Origin: an uncultured SAR86 cluster bacterium
GTDB lineage: Bacteria; Pseudomonadota; Gammaproteobacteria; Magnimaribacterales; AG-339-G14
Assembly (NCBI GenBank): GCA_902561325.1
Contig: CACEOL010000001.1
Location: 62,001-126,000 of the forward strand
Length of the DNA: 64,000 nt
Direction: 5' to 3'
Part shown: positions 44,278 to 53,469 of the stretch, piece by piece
Position numbering within the stretch: the first letter of the stretch is position 1
How the letters are laid out: the number at the start of each line of letters is the position of its first letter
The notes under the pieces: model-generated
Database searches by the model: none
Told to the model about the DNA's origin: nothing
Seen by the model: the letters and a program-made list of their open reading frames with translations, nothing else
Position numbers and translations under genes: made by a program

Positions 44278-44829
44278 TTATTTAGTTCCTGAAGAACCGA
44301 AACCCTTAGAGCCTCTTTCTGAGAAATCAAATTCAGAAACCAACTTAAAGTTTGGTGAAGTAACAGCAAAGAACATCATCTGGGCAATCCTATCTCCAGG
44401 AAGAATCTCGAATGATTCTTTTGATCTATTCCATAAAGAGACCATGATTTCTCCTTGATAATCTGAATCAATAAGGCCCACCAGATTTCCCAAGACGATT
44501 CCATGTTTATGCCCTAAGCCTGACCTAGGGAGAATCAAGGCTGCATATTTAGAGTCTTTAATATGTATTGAAAATCCAGTGGAAAAAAGAAAAGTCTCAT
44601 CGGACTGAAGAACTTTCTTTTCTTTGATATTAGTTCTCAGGTCTAATGCTGCAGATCCTGCAGTACTAAATTTAGGTAAGGGAATTTTGTTGCCAAGTTC
44701 GTTATCAAGAATTTTAAATTCAACGTTAAGTGCTATATTCGAAGTTGCTTGTTGCCCGGGACTAACCGCTTTGGATATTAAGGAAGGCAGGAATATTCCT
44801 ACTAATTTGAGCAAAATCCATCTAATCAT
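44278..44829 (-). CDS. dut: dUTP diphosphatase with hydrophobic N-terminal extension
   Basis: Hydrolyses dUTP to dUMP. Trimeric dUTPase motifs are clear: [11 protein letters not shown] (motif 1), [25 protein letters not shown] (2-3), RIAQMMF (4) and the C-terminal [11 protein letters not shown] (5). The core begins at about residue 33; before it lies [18 protein letters not shown], a hydrophobic stretch not found in E. coli Dut (151 aa against 183 here). No in-frame ATG, GTG or TTG nearer the core fits. The ATG overlaps the coaBC stop by 8 bases, so the extension may be a product of gene overlap or a membrane anchor. Confidence 0.92.
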   Translation of the reverse strand: MIRWILLKLVGIFLPSLISKAVSPGQQATSNIALNVEFKILDNELGNKIPLPKFSTAGSAALDLRTNIKEKKVLQSDETFLFSTGFSIHIKDSKYAALILPRSGLGHKHGIVLGNLVGLIDSDYQGEIMVSLWNRSKESFEILPGDRIAQMMFFAVTSPNFKLVSEFDFSERGSKGFGSSGTK

Positions 44830-46024
44830 TAAGGATGTTTTTTGAAATAAATTGCACTATTTTTCTGGCAACCTTTTCTTTTGAAGTTTTAGGTATTTTT
44901 AATTCTTCTTTTTCAGTAATTAATGTCACCTCATTATTGTTTGAGTCAAAACCTATAGAACTATCTGAGACATCGTTGGCGACAATTAAATTCAAATTCT
45001 TTGAAGATAATTTTTTTCTAGCGTTATCAACCATGTTTTCCGTTTCTGCTGCAAAACCGACTATTTTTAAATTGGGATTGTTGTCGGAAACGTGTTTCAA
45101 AATGTCTTCATTTTTTTCTAAACTCAAGCTCATGTTTTTGGATTGATCTTTTTTTATTTTTTGAGGTTCAGCATTCTTCATTTTGAAATCTGCAACTGCG
45201 GCTGTTGATATAAACAAGTCGATATCAGATAGATTTGCGGTAACGTGCTCTTTCATTTCCTCGGCAGATTCGATATCTATTCTTTTGACCCTCTCTGGTG
45301 TATCTAAAGTTACTGGACCAGAAATCAAAGTCACTATTGCGGATTCATCAACAGCGGCTTTAGCAAGCGAAAACCCCATCTTTCCAGAACTTTTATTAGA
45401 GATGTATCTAACAGGATCTATTTTTTCTCTTGTAGGCCCAGCAGTGATTAGTACTTTTTTACCAGCTAGCAATCCGGTAGAAAATTCTTTAGCTACTTCC
45501 TCAATAATTTCCTTAGGTTCTGACATTCTACCAGGACCCACATCACCACAAGCTTGATCACCCTCGTTAGGACCTATTTGGTGAAAAACAGGTTTTTTCA
45601 GCAATGAAAGATTCTTTTTTGTACGTTTATCCTTCCACATGCCTTGATTCATTGCAGGAGCAAAAAATATTTTAGAGTCTGCAGCAAGACATACCGCAGA
45701 CATTAAGTCGTCGCCTCTTCCAGCAGCAAGTTTTGCAAGGCTATCTGCCGAACATGGAGAAATTACTATGGCATCAGCCCATCTTGCTAATTCTATGTGT
45801 CCCATAGCTGATTCGGCATTGGTATCTAGAAGATCTGAATGAACTTCATTACCAGACAATGCCTGCATGGTAAGAGGTGTAATGAATTCTTTGGCTGCTT
45901 CAGTCATCAGTACTCGAACTTCAGAGCCTGAGCTCTTAAATAACCTGATTAACTCAGCCGCTTTATATGCAGCAATACCTCCTGTGACGCACAGCAAAAT
46001 TTGTCTATTAGCCAATTGTTCCAT
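44822..46024 (-). CDS. coaBC: bifunctional phosphopantothenoylcysteine decarboxylase/synthetase
   Basis: Two CoA pathway steps in one protein. The N-terminal CoaC flavoprotein domain shows [18 protein letters not shown], the [21 protein letters not shown] block and the substrate motif PAMNQGMW; the CoaB half starts near residue 190 with [20 protein letters not shown] and SSGKMG. Length is 400 aa. On its strand a perfect TATAAT (46031-46036) ends six bases before the ATG, so the mRNA could be leaderless. coaBC-dut order matches E. coli dfp-dut. Confidence 0.95.
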   Translation of the reverse strand: MEQLANRQILLCVTGGIAAYKAAELIRLFKSSGSEVRVLMTEAAKEFITPLTMQALSGNEVHSDLLDTNAESAMGHIELARWADAIVISPCSADSLAKLAAGRGDDLMSAVCLAADSKIFFAPAMNQGMWKDKRTKKNLSLLKKPVFHQIGPNEGDQACGDVGPGRMSEPKEIIEEVAKEFSTGLLAGKKVLITAGPTREKIDPVRYISNKSSGKMGFSLAKAAVDESAIVTLISGPVTLDTPERVKRIDIESAEEMKEHVTANLSDIDLFISTAAVADFKMKNAEPQKIKKDQSKNMSLSLEKNEDILKHVSDNNPNLKIVGFAAETENMVDNARKKLSSKNLNLIVANDVSDSSIGFDSNNNEVTLITEKEELKIPKTSKEKVARKIVQFISKNILND

Positions 46025-46064
46025 ACAAAAATTATAACTCAGATAGGTTTCTTTGAACTTAGGA

Positions 46065-46076
46065 TTCTGGTATAAA
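46065..46076 (+). promoter_or_regulatory. candidate extended -10 promoter for rpmB-rpmG
   Basis: TTCTGGTATAAA, with the 10-mer TTCTGGTATA identical to that of the rpmE2 promoter. No convincing -35 is seen. A start near 46083 would leave a leader of about 16 bases before rpmB. Confidence 0.45.
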
Positions 46077-46098
46077 GCTCTTCTTGCAAAAGAATATT

Positions 46099-46335
46099 AT
46101 GAGCAAAGAGTGTCAAGTAACAGGAAAAACTCCAATGGCAGGAAACAATGTTTCTAAGGCTGTTAATAAAACCAAAAGAAAGTTTATGCCTAATTTGCAT
46201 CGTCATAAGTTTTGGGTAGAGTCTGAAAATAAATATGTGACCCTTACTCTTTCTGCTAAAGGGATGAGAATCATTGATAAAAAAGGCATTGATGTTGTTT
46301 TAAAAGAAATTAGAAATCGAGGTGAAAAGATATGA
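46099..46335 (+). CDS. rpmB: 50S ribosomal protein L28
   Basis: Large-subunit ribosomal protein of 78 aa. [36 protein letters not shown] and [17 protein letters not shown] follow the family sequence closely. The track starts 15 bases earlier at 46084, but the ATG at 46099 matches the family N-terminus MSK-CQVTG. The stop overlaps the rpmG start (ATGA), the conserved rpmB-rpmG pair. Confidence 0.95.
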   Translation: MSKECQVTGKTPMAGNNVSKAVNKTKRKFMPNLHRHKFWVESENKYVTLTLSAKGMRIIDKKGIDVVLKEIRNRGEKI

Positions 46336-46487
46336 GAGAAAAAATTAAACTAGTCTCCTCAGCTGGAACGGGTCATTTCTATACAACAGATAAAAATAAG
46401 ACTAAAACTCCAGACAAAATAGAATTTAAAAAATATGACCCTAGAGTCAAAAAGCACGTCATCTACAAAGAAGAAAAAATCAAATAA
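46332..46487 (+). CDS. rpmG: 50S ribosomal protein L33
   Basis: A 51-aa gene too short for the ORF track. The product reads [20 protein letters not shown], then [20 protein letters not shown] and [11 protein letters not shown], which is the zinc-free (cysteine-lacking) L33 of E. coli type. Its ATG overlaps the rpmB stop. The 3' third overlaps the predicted start of maf in another frame. Confidence 0.95.
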   Translation: MREKIKLVSSAGTGHFYTTDKNKTKTPDKIEFKKYDPRVKKHVIYKEEKIK

Positions 46488-47100
46488 TTTCGATATTTAT
46501 CTTGCTTCTAGCTCGCCTAGAAGATCCGAAATTCTTAAAAATCTAAAAGTTAATTTTGAAATCCTAAAATGCGATTTTGATGAGTCCAATTTTACTGACG
46601 AAAGTCCCGAGGATTTTGTTATTAAAAATACTCAGCAAAAATGTCTTGCTGCTCATGCGATTAGACAAAAAAAGAAGTTGTCCAATAAACCTATTTTAAC
46701 GGCTGATACTATTGTTGCGATGGATGGCAAAATATTTGGAAAGCCTCAAAACAAAGACCATGCCATTGCAATGCTTCTTGAGTTTTCTGGAAGGAAACAT
46801 TCGGTCATGACATGTGTTTGCTTAGGGGAAACCGACCCTCAGTCTGATGCCGAAGTAAAAATGATATTTGATCTTGTCAGAACTGAAATTCAATTTGCAA
46901 ACTTAAATGCCAATCAATGTGCAAAATATTGGGAAACCAATGAACCAAAAGATAAAGCAGGTGCTTATGGCATTCAGGGTTATGGTGCTTTGTTTGTTGA
47001 GTCTTTGGAGGGTAGCTACAGCAACGTTGTTGGCTTACCAATCGTTGAAACTTGTAAGATTTTCAAAGAAAAGAATATTGGCTATTGGTTGAATCAATAA
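46435..47100 (+). CDS. Maf-family nucleotide pyrophosphatase (YhdE type)
   Basis: House-cleaning pyrophosphatase for dTTP/UTP and modified nucleotides. The signature [33 protein letters not shown] and the late [21 protein letters not shown] block mark the YhdE subgroup. The conserved domain begins at about residue 18; no ATG, GTG or TTG lies between it and 46435, so the start must fall inside rpmG, 53 bases before its stop, or use a rare codon. Length from 46435 is 221 aa. Confidence 0.88.
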   Translation: MTLESKSTSSTKKKKSNNFDIYLASSSPRRSEILKNLKVNFEILKCDFDESNFTDESPEDFVIKNTQQKCLAAHAIRQKKKLSNKPILTADTIVAMDGKIFGKPQNKDHAIAMLLEFSGRKHSVMTCVCLGETDPQSDAEVKMIFDLVRTEIQFANLNANQCAKYWETNEPKDKAGAYGIQGYGALFVESLEGSYSNVVGLPIVETCKIFKEKNIGYWLNQ

Positions 47101-47125
47101 CTTTCTAATTCAGATAAAATGAAGT

Positions 47126-48652
47126 GTGAATTTTTCTAAATTTTTCGCTGGATTTTTTTTTGGTTCTTTAATTGTCTTAGCTTTTCAGCCTTTTAACTAT
47201 TGGTTTTTGACTTTTCTGGTTCCAGGACTTTTCTATCAATTGGTTAAAAATGAAAGCGTAAAAAATACTTTTTTTATTTCCTATTTTTTTGGTTTTGGCA
47301 TTTGGGCATTTGGAATATTTTGGATAGAAAATAGCATAACTGTGTATGGAGGGGCCTCACCAATATTGGGAAGTTTTCTTACATTATTGCTAGCAGCTTT
47401 TTTAAGCTTGTTTCAGGCTATCAGTTTTACCTTATTTAAGCTTGTCACCAACCATAGAAAATCTTTCGAAGCTTTTCTACTTTTCCCAGCCGCATGGGTG
47501 TTGAGCGAATGGCTGAGAGAATTTCTATTTACTGGCTTCCCATGGTTGTACATAGGTTATACCTCTGTAGATAACCTTCTCTTACAAGGTTACATTCCTA
47601 TCCTTGGAATTTTTGGTATGAGTTTTCTCATTGTTTTAATCTCTCAAATATTTCTTTCTTTGCTTGGCAACTTAAGAGACTTAACCCAAAGAAAATCTTT
47701 GTATTTATCTTCCTTTATCTTAATAATCATTTTTATCGGCAATCAACCGCTTGAAAATATCAATTGGACTAAATCAACTGGAAAGATCTCCGCAATAGTT
47801 GTTCAGCCCAATATTGATATCAAAGAAAAATGGACGCAAAAAGGATTAAATAAAATTGAAAGCGCAATAGAAAAAAAATTAAGTCAGAATCCACTACAAA
47901 ATCTCACTCAACCCACTGTCATATTTTGGCCGGAGGTAACCCTTACCTCATTAATTCAAAAAAATCGAATTGATGAATTTAGGAATAGCATTCTTGATGA
48001 AAACAATATGCTCGGAATGGTTATGGGTGCTCTATCGGAAACCAAGTCAGAGGAGATAAATAACTCATTAATTGGTATTGGCAATATCTCAGGTATTTAC
48101 GACAAAAAGTTTTTAGTCCCCTTTGGTGAATATATTCCTTTTTCAGGATTTTTCAGTGCACTTTTTGATTTTTTTAATTTTAATAGACCACAAATATTAC
48201 CAGGTATAGAAAATAATCTTATCGGTGATAATTTAATCAAAATATCTTCAGCAATTTGTTACGAGATTGCCTATCAAAATATCTTTTTATCTAACAGCAA
48301 AAAAACGAACATCTTGTTTAATGCCAGTAATGATAATTGGTTTGGAACTGGCTTAGGCCCCCATCAACATTTGCAGATTGCAAGATTTAGAGCAGCTGAA
48401 CATCAAAAATATTTAGTCAGATCCACATCAACTGGCATCAGCGCCTTAATTAATCATCACGGACAGATAGTTAAAAAAATTAAAACTTCGATTAATGAAA
48501 ATGAATTCGAAAGTTTTCAAGAAGATGTGTTTCTTAAATCAGGTCAAACTCCCTATGCAAATTTTGGAAAAAAACCTTTCTTATTCATATTGGTTATTAT
48601 CTTTTTTATATCTGCGATATTAAAATTTAGAAGAGATGAAAGTTTTATTTAA
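47126..48652 (+). CDS. lnt: apolipoprotein N-acyltransferase
   Basis: Adds the third acyl chain to lipoproteins at the inner membrane. The first 200 residues carry about six hydrophobic helices; the nitrilase-like periplasmic domain follows. The catalytic triad is visible in FWPEVTLTSL (Glu), KFLVPFGEYIPF (Lys) and SSAICYEIAY (Cys), and a last hydrophobic helix ends the protein. Length is 508 aa. It starts with GTG. The two genes behind it may encode lipoproteins, and the next overlaps it by 17 bases. Confidence 0.93.
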   Translation: MNFSKFFAGFFFGSLIVLAFQPFNYWFLTFLVPGLFYQLVKNESVKNTFFISYFFGFGIWAFGIFWIENSITVYGGASPILGSFLTLLLAAFLSLFQAISFTLFKLVTNHRKSFEAFLLFPAAWVLSEWLREFLFTGFPWLYIGYTSVDNLLLQGYIPILGIFGMSFLIVLISQIFLSLLGNLRDLTQRKSLYLSSFILIIIFIGNQPLENINWTKSTGKISAIVVQPNIDIKEKWTQKGLNKIESAIEKKLSQNPLQNLTQPTVIFWPEVTLTSLIQKNRIDEFRNSILDENNMLGMVMGALSETKSEEINNSLIGIGNISGIYDKKFLVPFGEYIPFSGFFSALFDFFNFNRPQILPGIENNLIGDNLIKISSAICYEIAYQNIFLSNSKKTNILFNASNDNWFGTGLGPHQHLQIARFRAAEHQKYLVRSTSTGISALINHHGQIVKKIKTSINENEFESFQEDVFLKSGQTPYANFGKKPFLFILVIIFFISAILKFRRDESFI

Positions 48653-49244
48653 ATATTTAATTTTTGTAGTCTTTAGTTCTACCTTTTTTTATGGTTGTAG
48701 CTCAGTGCCTCTGGATTATTCATATTATGAAAATATTAATTTTCAAGAGTTTGGAGAAATTAATAAAAATCGAACTCACGTTTTGATAAATTTAGCTAGA
48801 CAAGAACTTACAATAAAAAGTCCATATTCAAGTAAAACCTATCCCATTTCATCTTCTGCTTATGGAATCGGTAGTGTTCGAGATAGTTTAAAAACTCCTC
48901 TCGGCGCACATGTAATTTCTGAAAAAATCGGCAAAGGAGCAAAAATAGGATCTGTTTTCAAAGCGAGAAAATTTACTGGAGAAGTAGTAGTGCCAATAAC
49001 AGAAAAAATAGATATTAAAGAAGATGTAATAACCACGAGAATTCTATGGCTGGATGGTTTGGAAATTGGAAAAAATAAAGGAGGAAATGTAGATTCAAAA
49101 AGTCGATATATTTACATTCATGGTACCGCCGAAGAGGGTCTTATTGGTGAGCCCGCTAGCTTGGGTTGCATCAGAATGAGAAATACAGACGTTATAAAGT
49201 TATTCAATAGGGTGAGAAAAGGTACGCAGGTATTGATTTACTGA
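48636..49244 (+). CDS. L,D-transpeptidase (YkuD family), probable lipoprotein
   Basis: A 202-aa envelope protein with an N-terminal hydrophobic signal ending in FFYGCSS, a relaxed lipobox. The YkuD catalytic domain is complete: YIHGTAEEGLIGEPASLGCIRM has the histidine and the active-site cysteine, and AYGIGSVRDSLKTPLGAHVI is the upstream conserved block. Such enzymes make 3-3 crosslinks or attach proteins to peptidoglycan. It overlaps lnt by 17 bases, fitting a role downstream of lipoprotein maturation. Confidence 0.85.
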   Translation: MKVLFKYLIFVVFSSTFFYGCSSVPLDYSYYENINFQEFGEINKNRTHVLINLARQELTIKSPYSSKTYPISSSAYGIGSVRDSLKTPLGAHVISEKIGKGAKIGSVFKARKFTGEVVVPITEKIDIKEDVITTRILWLDGLEIGKNKGGNVDSKSRYIYIHGTAEEGLIGEPASLGCIRMRNTDVIKLFNRVRKGTQVLIY

Positions 49245-49267
49245 ACTTTATTATTTAATTTACATAA

Positions 49268-49864
49268 ATGAGAATTGTTTTAATTTTATTTTGCTTCTTT
49301 CTTGTCAATTGCTCTCAAGGAAATGCTAAAACAGAAAATTTTAACGCAATCAACTTTCAACCTGACCTAAACAAAATCCCTGTAGAAGGTTGTCCTGCTG
49401 TTTTAAATCACAACATACGTGTGCTTGATTCTAAAGAAATCATCAATTTGTGCGAACACAAAGATAAAGTAGTGCTTGCAGTAAATGTTGCCAGTCGATG
49501 CGGCTTCACCTATCAATATGAAGCTTTGCAAACATTATTTGAAAACTACCAAGGAAAAAACTTTGTGATTTTAGGTTTTCCTTCTAGAGACTTTATGTTT
49601 CAAGAATATAGTGATGAAGGTCAAGTAAAAGAGTTTTGTAATTCTAAGTATGGCGTGACCTTTCCGATGTTTGCTACATCAAGCGTCAAAGGGAAAAAAG
49701 CAAACAGCTTTTATCAAAATCTTGCGATAATTACTGGAAAATCTCCTGATTGGAATTTCACTAAGTATTTAATCTCTAAAGATGGTGAAGTCTTAAAACC
49801 TTTCTCCAAGAATATAGAGCCAGATAGCGAAGAAATAATTTCTGCTATCGAATCACTGCTATAA
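49268..49864 (+). CDS. glutathione peroxidase family protein, possibly exported
   Basis: Thiol peroxidase of 198 aa. An N-terminal hydrophobic segment ending FFLVNCSQG suggests export; the -1 Asn makes it a poor lipobox. The peroxidatic cysteine is in NVASRCGFTYQYEAL. The usual FPCNQFxxQE motif reads FPSRDFMFQEY, with Asp for the catalytic Gln partner. The Trp site (PDWNFTKYLI) is kept. It probably uses thioredoxin or another thiol rather than glutathione. It is last in the lnt unit, 39 bp from the convergent MFS gene. Confidence 0.8.
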   Translation: MRIVLILFCFFLVNCSQGNAKTENFNAINFQPDLNKIPVEGCPAVLNHNIRVLDSKEIINLCEHKDKVVLAVNVASRCGFTYQYEALQTLFENYQGKNFVILGFPSRDFMFQEYSDEGQVKEFCNSKYGVTFPMFATSSVKGKKANSFYQNLAIITGKSPDWNFTKYLISKDGEVLKPFSKNIEPDSEEIISAIESLL

Positions 49865-49903
49865 AATCTTTAGACAGATTAGTCATTTGAAGGAAGAAAA
49901 TAG

Positions 49904-51130
49904 TTACGAACTTAATAGTAAATTTTCTCTTTTTCTTATGTTCACAAAAAATAAAGCTAGAATAAAGAGATTAAAGATTCCTGTGATTCCAGCAAAAGTG
50001 AAGGCCCAATTATAGTCGCCATAAATATCGAAGAAATAGCCTCCTAGGAATCCCCCCAAACCCATTCCTATCCATCCAAAGAGAGAAGTTAAGCTCATTG
50101 CTCGTGCTCCGAATTTTGCAGATACCATAACGCGCGTACATACTAATATGCTCGACATTACTCCTGAATAGGTGAACCCGAATAATGCTGCCATAACATA
50201 AATCAAAACAGGAGAAATTAAATGAGGAAACCATACTACAAAGATTGTTTGGCCTAATGACATTAAGATATATCCAGGCAAGGCTCCAATATAATCTCCC
50301 AGCATTCCACCAAGAATCCTCCCAAAGGCTCCGCAAATCATCAGTATCATCAATACAGAAGTTGCGAATTCAAGAGAAAATCCTTTATCAGTAAGCAAAG
50401 GAACTAGATGCATTATTGGAATGGACATACAAATACAACAAAAAATAACCGCAACACTAATCCAAGCAACTACTTCTTTTTCGGATAAGGGAAAACCTCT
50501 TTCTTCCTCTTCTTCTTGATTCCTTGCATTGATTCTCCAAGGTGATTCCTTAATAAGAAAAGAAATAGGTAAAGAAATAAAAATATAAATTATTGCAAGG
50601 TTTACATAAGCCAATTTCCATCCTGAGCTCTCTATTAGAATTCCACTAAGATGAGGTATAAAAGCCTGGCCGATTGCTCCTCCCGAGGCAGCTAGGCCGA
50701 GAGCAAGGCCAGGATTTTCTTTAAACCAAAAGCCCACATTTGCATACAGTGGAGAAAATAATAAAGCACTGCCCATTGCTCCAAACAAAAAATATAAGGT
50801 ATAGAACTGAGCTATGGAGTCTAAACTGCTCAGAGCAAACAAAACGAGGCTCATACAAATAGCGCCTACAAAACCAAACCACTTAGTTCCATATTTATCT
50901 GCGACTTGACCCCATAAAACTCCAAAGACTGCTGAAGAAAGAGATGCAACCGTGTATGCGAATGATGTCTGACCTCTAGACCATCCAAATTCTAGTGAAA
51001 CAGGCTTCAAAAAAACTGATATTGAAGCCATAGATCCAAAAGCTAAACCGCTTAATACAAAAACGACCAAAACCATTACCCAGCCGTAATTGATACCTTT
51101 ATCCTGAAAATAATCCTCTATCGTTTTCAT
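49904..51130 (-). CDS. MFS transporter (monocarboxylate/OxlT-like)
   Basis: A 408-aa integral membrane protein with about a dozen hydrophobic segments and short cytoplasmic ends. GWSRGQTSFAYTVASL in the first loop-helix and GQVADKYGTKWFGFVGA (MFS loop 2-3 motif) fit the oxalate:formate/monocarboxylate group of the major facilitator superfamily. A charged central loop (about residues 200-215) contains a run of glutamates between the two six-helix halves. Substrate unknown. The gene stands alone between the gpx and rpiA genes. Confidence 0.82.
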   Translation of the reverse strand: MKTIEDYFQDKGINYGWVMVLVVFVLSGLAFGSMASISVFLKPVSLEFGWSRGQTSFAYTVASLSSAVFGVLWGQVADKYGTKWFGFVGAICMSLVLFALSSLDSIAQFYTLYFLFGAMGSALLFSPLYANVGFWFKENPGLALGLAASGGAIGQAFIPHLSGILIESSGWKLAYVNLAIIYIFISLPISFLIKESPWRINARNQEEEEERGFPLSEKEVVAWISVAVIFCCICMSIPIMHLVPLLTDKGFSLEFATSVLMILMICGAFGRILGGMLGDYIGALPGYILMSLGQTIFVVWFPHLISPVLIYVMAALFGFTYSGVMSSILVCTRVMVSAKFGARAMSLTSLFGWIGMGLGGFLGGYFFDIYGDYNWAFTFAGITGIFNLFILALFFVNIRKRENLLLSS

Positions 51131-51204
51131 ATTTGCATCTGAAAAGAGCCTATTCTGCTTTAGAAATTTTTTATGCCGTCCAGCTTAAGACCTTTTCTCT
51201 AAAA

Positions 51205-51882
51205 TCACTGCTCTAAAACTTCCGGAACTCCATTTTTATCAATAACTAAACAATCTGCTTTTCTTGCAGAAAATACCCCATTGGCTACCACTCCAGGAAT
51301 GTTATTTATTTCATTTTCAAAGTCATAAGGTACGTTAAGTTTTAAGTTACGGACGTCTATTATTTGATTTCCATTGTCAGTTAAAAAACCTACTCTGTAT
51401 TCTGGAGTTCCGCCTTTTACCACCATCTGTCGGGCGACATAACTTCTTGCCATTGGAATAACTTCAATGGCAACTGGAAATTTTCCAAGCAGTTTTACTT
51501 TTTTAGAAGAATCACAAATGCAGATAAACTTTTTAGAAGCAGAGGCAATAATCTTTTCTCGAGTAAGTGCCCCACCACCACCTTTTATCATTTCAAAACG
51601 ATCATTGATTTCATCAGCGCCATCAATATAAAAATCCGGAGAACCAACGTCATTTAATTCAGATACTTCCAAACCTGCCTCTTCCAATAATTTCGTGCTT
51701 GCGATTGAACTGGAAACGATAGCTTTAATTTCAGGTTTTTGATTAATAAGTTCTTGGATAAAAAAATTAGTGGTGCTCCCTGTGCCAATGCCAAGAATGC
51801 AATCTTTATGAAGCTTTGAGGCTAAGTGCTCATAGGCTTTGCGTGCAACAGCTTGTTTGATTTCTGAGTTAGAATTTTCCAT
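51205..51882 (-). CDS. rpiA: ribose-5-phosphate isomerase A
   Basis: Interconverts ribose 5-phosphate and ribulose 5-phosphate in the pentose phosphate pathway. LGIGTGSTTNFFI, IDGADEIN and KGGGGALTREKI are the three signature loops, and the catalytic glutamate/lysine are within the last. Length is 225 aa. It is divergent from ilvA, the same neighbour as in Pseudomonas. Confidence 0.96.
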   Translation of the reverse strand: MENSNSEIKQAVARKAYEHLASKLHKDCILGIGTGSTTNFFIQELINQKPEIKAIVSSSIASTKLLEEAGLEVSELNDVGSPDFYIDGADEINDRFEMIKGGGGALTREKIIASASKKFICICDSSKKVKLLGKFPVAIEVIPMARSYVARQMVVKGGTPEYRVGFLTDNGNQIIDVRNLKLNVPYDFENEINNIPGVVANGVFSARKADCLVIDKNGVPEVLEQ

Positions 51883-51909
51883 GTCTATGGCTTATGAGAG
51901 AACTCTACG

Positions 51910-51915
51910 TATAAT
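51910..51915 (+). promoter_or_regulatory. -10 box upstream of ilvA
   Basis: A perfect TATAAT 21 bases before the ilvA ATG, in the 54-bp gap to rpiA. No convincing -35 hexamer is seen at 16-18 bp. Confidence 0.5.
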
Positions 51916-51936
51916 ACCTCGCTTTCAAGAATTTTT

Positions 51937-53469
51937 ATGAAAAAAGTATTCAAAAACTACATAAATAGGATAGAGAACTCTAAAGTTTACGAAGTTGCCA
52001 ATATTTCGCCTCTGAGTAAAGCTGATTATTTATCAAAAGAGTTGGCAAATAGTATTTATTTAAAAAGAGAAGATTTACAGCCTACCCACTCTTTTAAGAT
52101 TAGAGGTGCTTACAACAAGATTGCTCACCTATACCAATCCAAAAAGATTGCTGAGGTGGCAACTGCGTCCGCAGGAAATCATGCTCAAGGTGTAGCTTAT
52201 TCTGCAAAAGAGCTAGGCATCAAAGCAACTATTTTTATGCCAAAGACTACTCCTTTAATCAAAGTAAATGCAGTGAGAGATTTAAAAGCTAAAGTGGTTT
52301 TAGTTGGCAATAACTTTGATGATGCTCTTAAAGAATCGAAGAAATTTTGTAAAAAAAATAAAGTGAATTTCATTCATCCGTTTGATGATCCATTAGTAAT
52401 CGCAGGTCAAGGAACGGTTGGTCTCGAGATTTCAGAACAATTTCCTGAAAATCTTTATGCTGTATTTGTTGCTGTTGGTGGTGGTGGTTTGATTGCTGGA
52501 ATTGGAGCATACTTAAATAAGGCTCTTCCTAATGTAAAAATAATAGGTGTTGAAGCAGCGGATTCGGCTGGATTACATGCCTCTATGAATGCAGGCAAAA
52601 GAGTGAAACTCAAAGAAGTTGGACTGTTTGCTGATGGAGCTGCGGCAAAACAGATTGGTAAGAATAACTACGAACTTATAAAAGATTTCTTAGACGACTC
52701 AATAACTGTTGATACCGATGAAATTTGTGCTGCTGTAAAGGATACCTTTTTAGAAACTAGAACTGTTCCTGAGCCAACCGGAGCATTAGCACTTGCTGGA
52801 TTAAAAAAATACATCGGACAAAAAAGAATTAAAAATAAAAATCTTATTGCTACTTATTGCGGTTCAAATCTAAATTTTGAATCCTTAGGGCACATTGTTG
52901 AAAGATCTAAAATTGGTGAAAAAAAGGAAATTATCTTAAGTATTGCTATAGACGAAAAAAAAGGATCGTTTAGAAAACTTTGTAGAGACATCGGCCAAAA
53001 AAATATCACTGAGTTTAGTTACCGAAAAGATAACAGTTCTTCGGCAAAAATTCTTTTAGGATTAGAACTTCAAGATTCAAAAAAAAGTAAGGATGTTTTT
53101 TTAAAAGCCTTAAAAAATAAAAAATATTTTTTTACAGATTTAAGCAATGATGAAATTTCTAAAAAACATCTTAAATTTATGCATGGTGGCAGAGGACCTC
53201 AACTGGAAAGAGAATTCACAGAAGAGGTTTATAGTGTAGATTTTCCTGAAAAACCAGGAGCCCTTCTCAATTTTTTAACTTTGCTAAAAGACAAATGGGA
53301 TATCTCCCTTTTTCATTACAAAAATCAAGGTGCAATTTATGGTGGCGCTTTGGTGGGTTTTACAATAAGACAAAACCAAGTAAAAAGTCTAGAAAGAGAT
53401 CTGCTTAGAATTTCATATCCATTTACCAGAGAAACTGAAAACCTAGGGTATCAAGCTTTTTTAAAGTAA
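51937..53469 (+). CDS. ilvA: threonine dehydratase (biosynthetic)
   Basis: PLP enzyme that deaminates threonine to 2-oxobutyrate, the entry to isoleucine synthesis; IlvE at the window's start ends that pathway. The PLP lysine is in HSFKIRGAYNKI, and the phosphate loop is VAVGGGGLIAGIGAYL. After about residue 320 come two ACT-like regulatory domains (FPEKPGALLNFL marks the second), so feedback inhibition by isoleucine is expected. Length is 510 aa (E. coli 514). The last 9 bases overlap the convergent cyclo-ligase gene. Confidence 0.95.
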   Translation: MKKVFKNYINRIENSKVYEVANISPLSKADYLSKELANSIYLKREDLQPTHSFKIRGAYNKIAHLYQSKKIAEVATASAGNHAQGVAYSAKELGIKATIFMPKTTPLIKVNAVRDLKAKVVLVGNNFDDALKESKKFCKKNKVNFIHPFDDPLVIAGQGTVGLEISEQFPENLYAVFVAVGGGGLIAGIGAYLNKALPNVKIIGVEAADSAGLHASMNAGKRVKLKEVGLFADGAAAKQIGKNNYELIKDFLDDSITVDTDEICAAVKDTFLETRTVPEPTGALALAGLKKYIGQKRIKNKNLIATYCGSNLNFESLGHIVERSKIGEKKEIILSIAIDEKKGSFRKLCRDIGQKNITEFSYRKDNSSSAKILLGLELQDSKKSKDVFLKALKNKKYFFTDLSNDEISKKHLKFMHGGRGPQLEREFTEEVYSVDFPEKPGALLNFLTLLKDKWDISLFHYKNQGAIYGGALVGFTIRQNQVKSLERDLLRISYPFTRETENLGYQAFLK

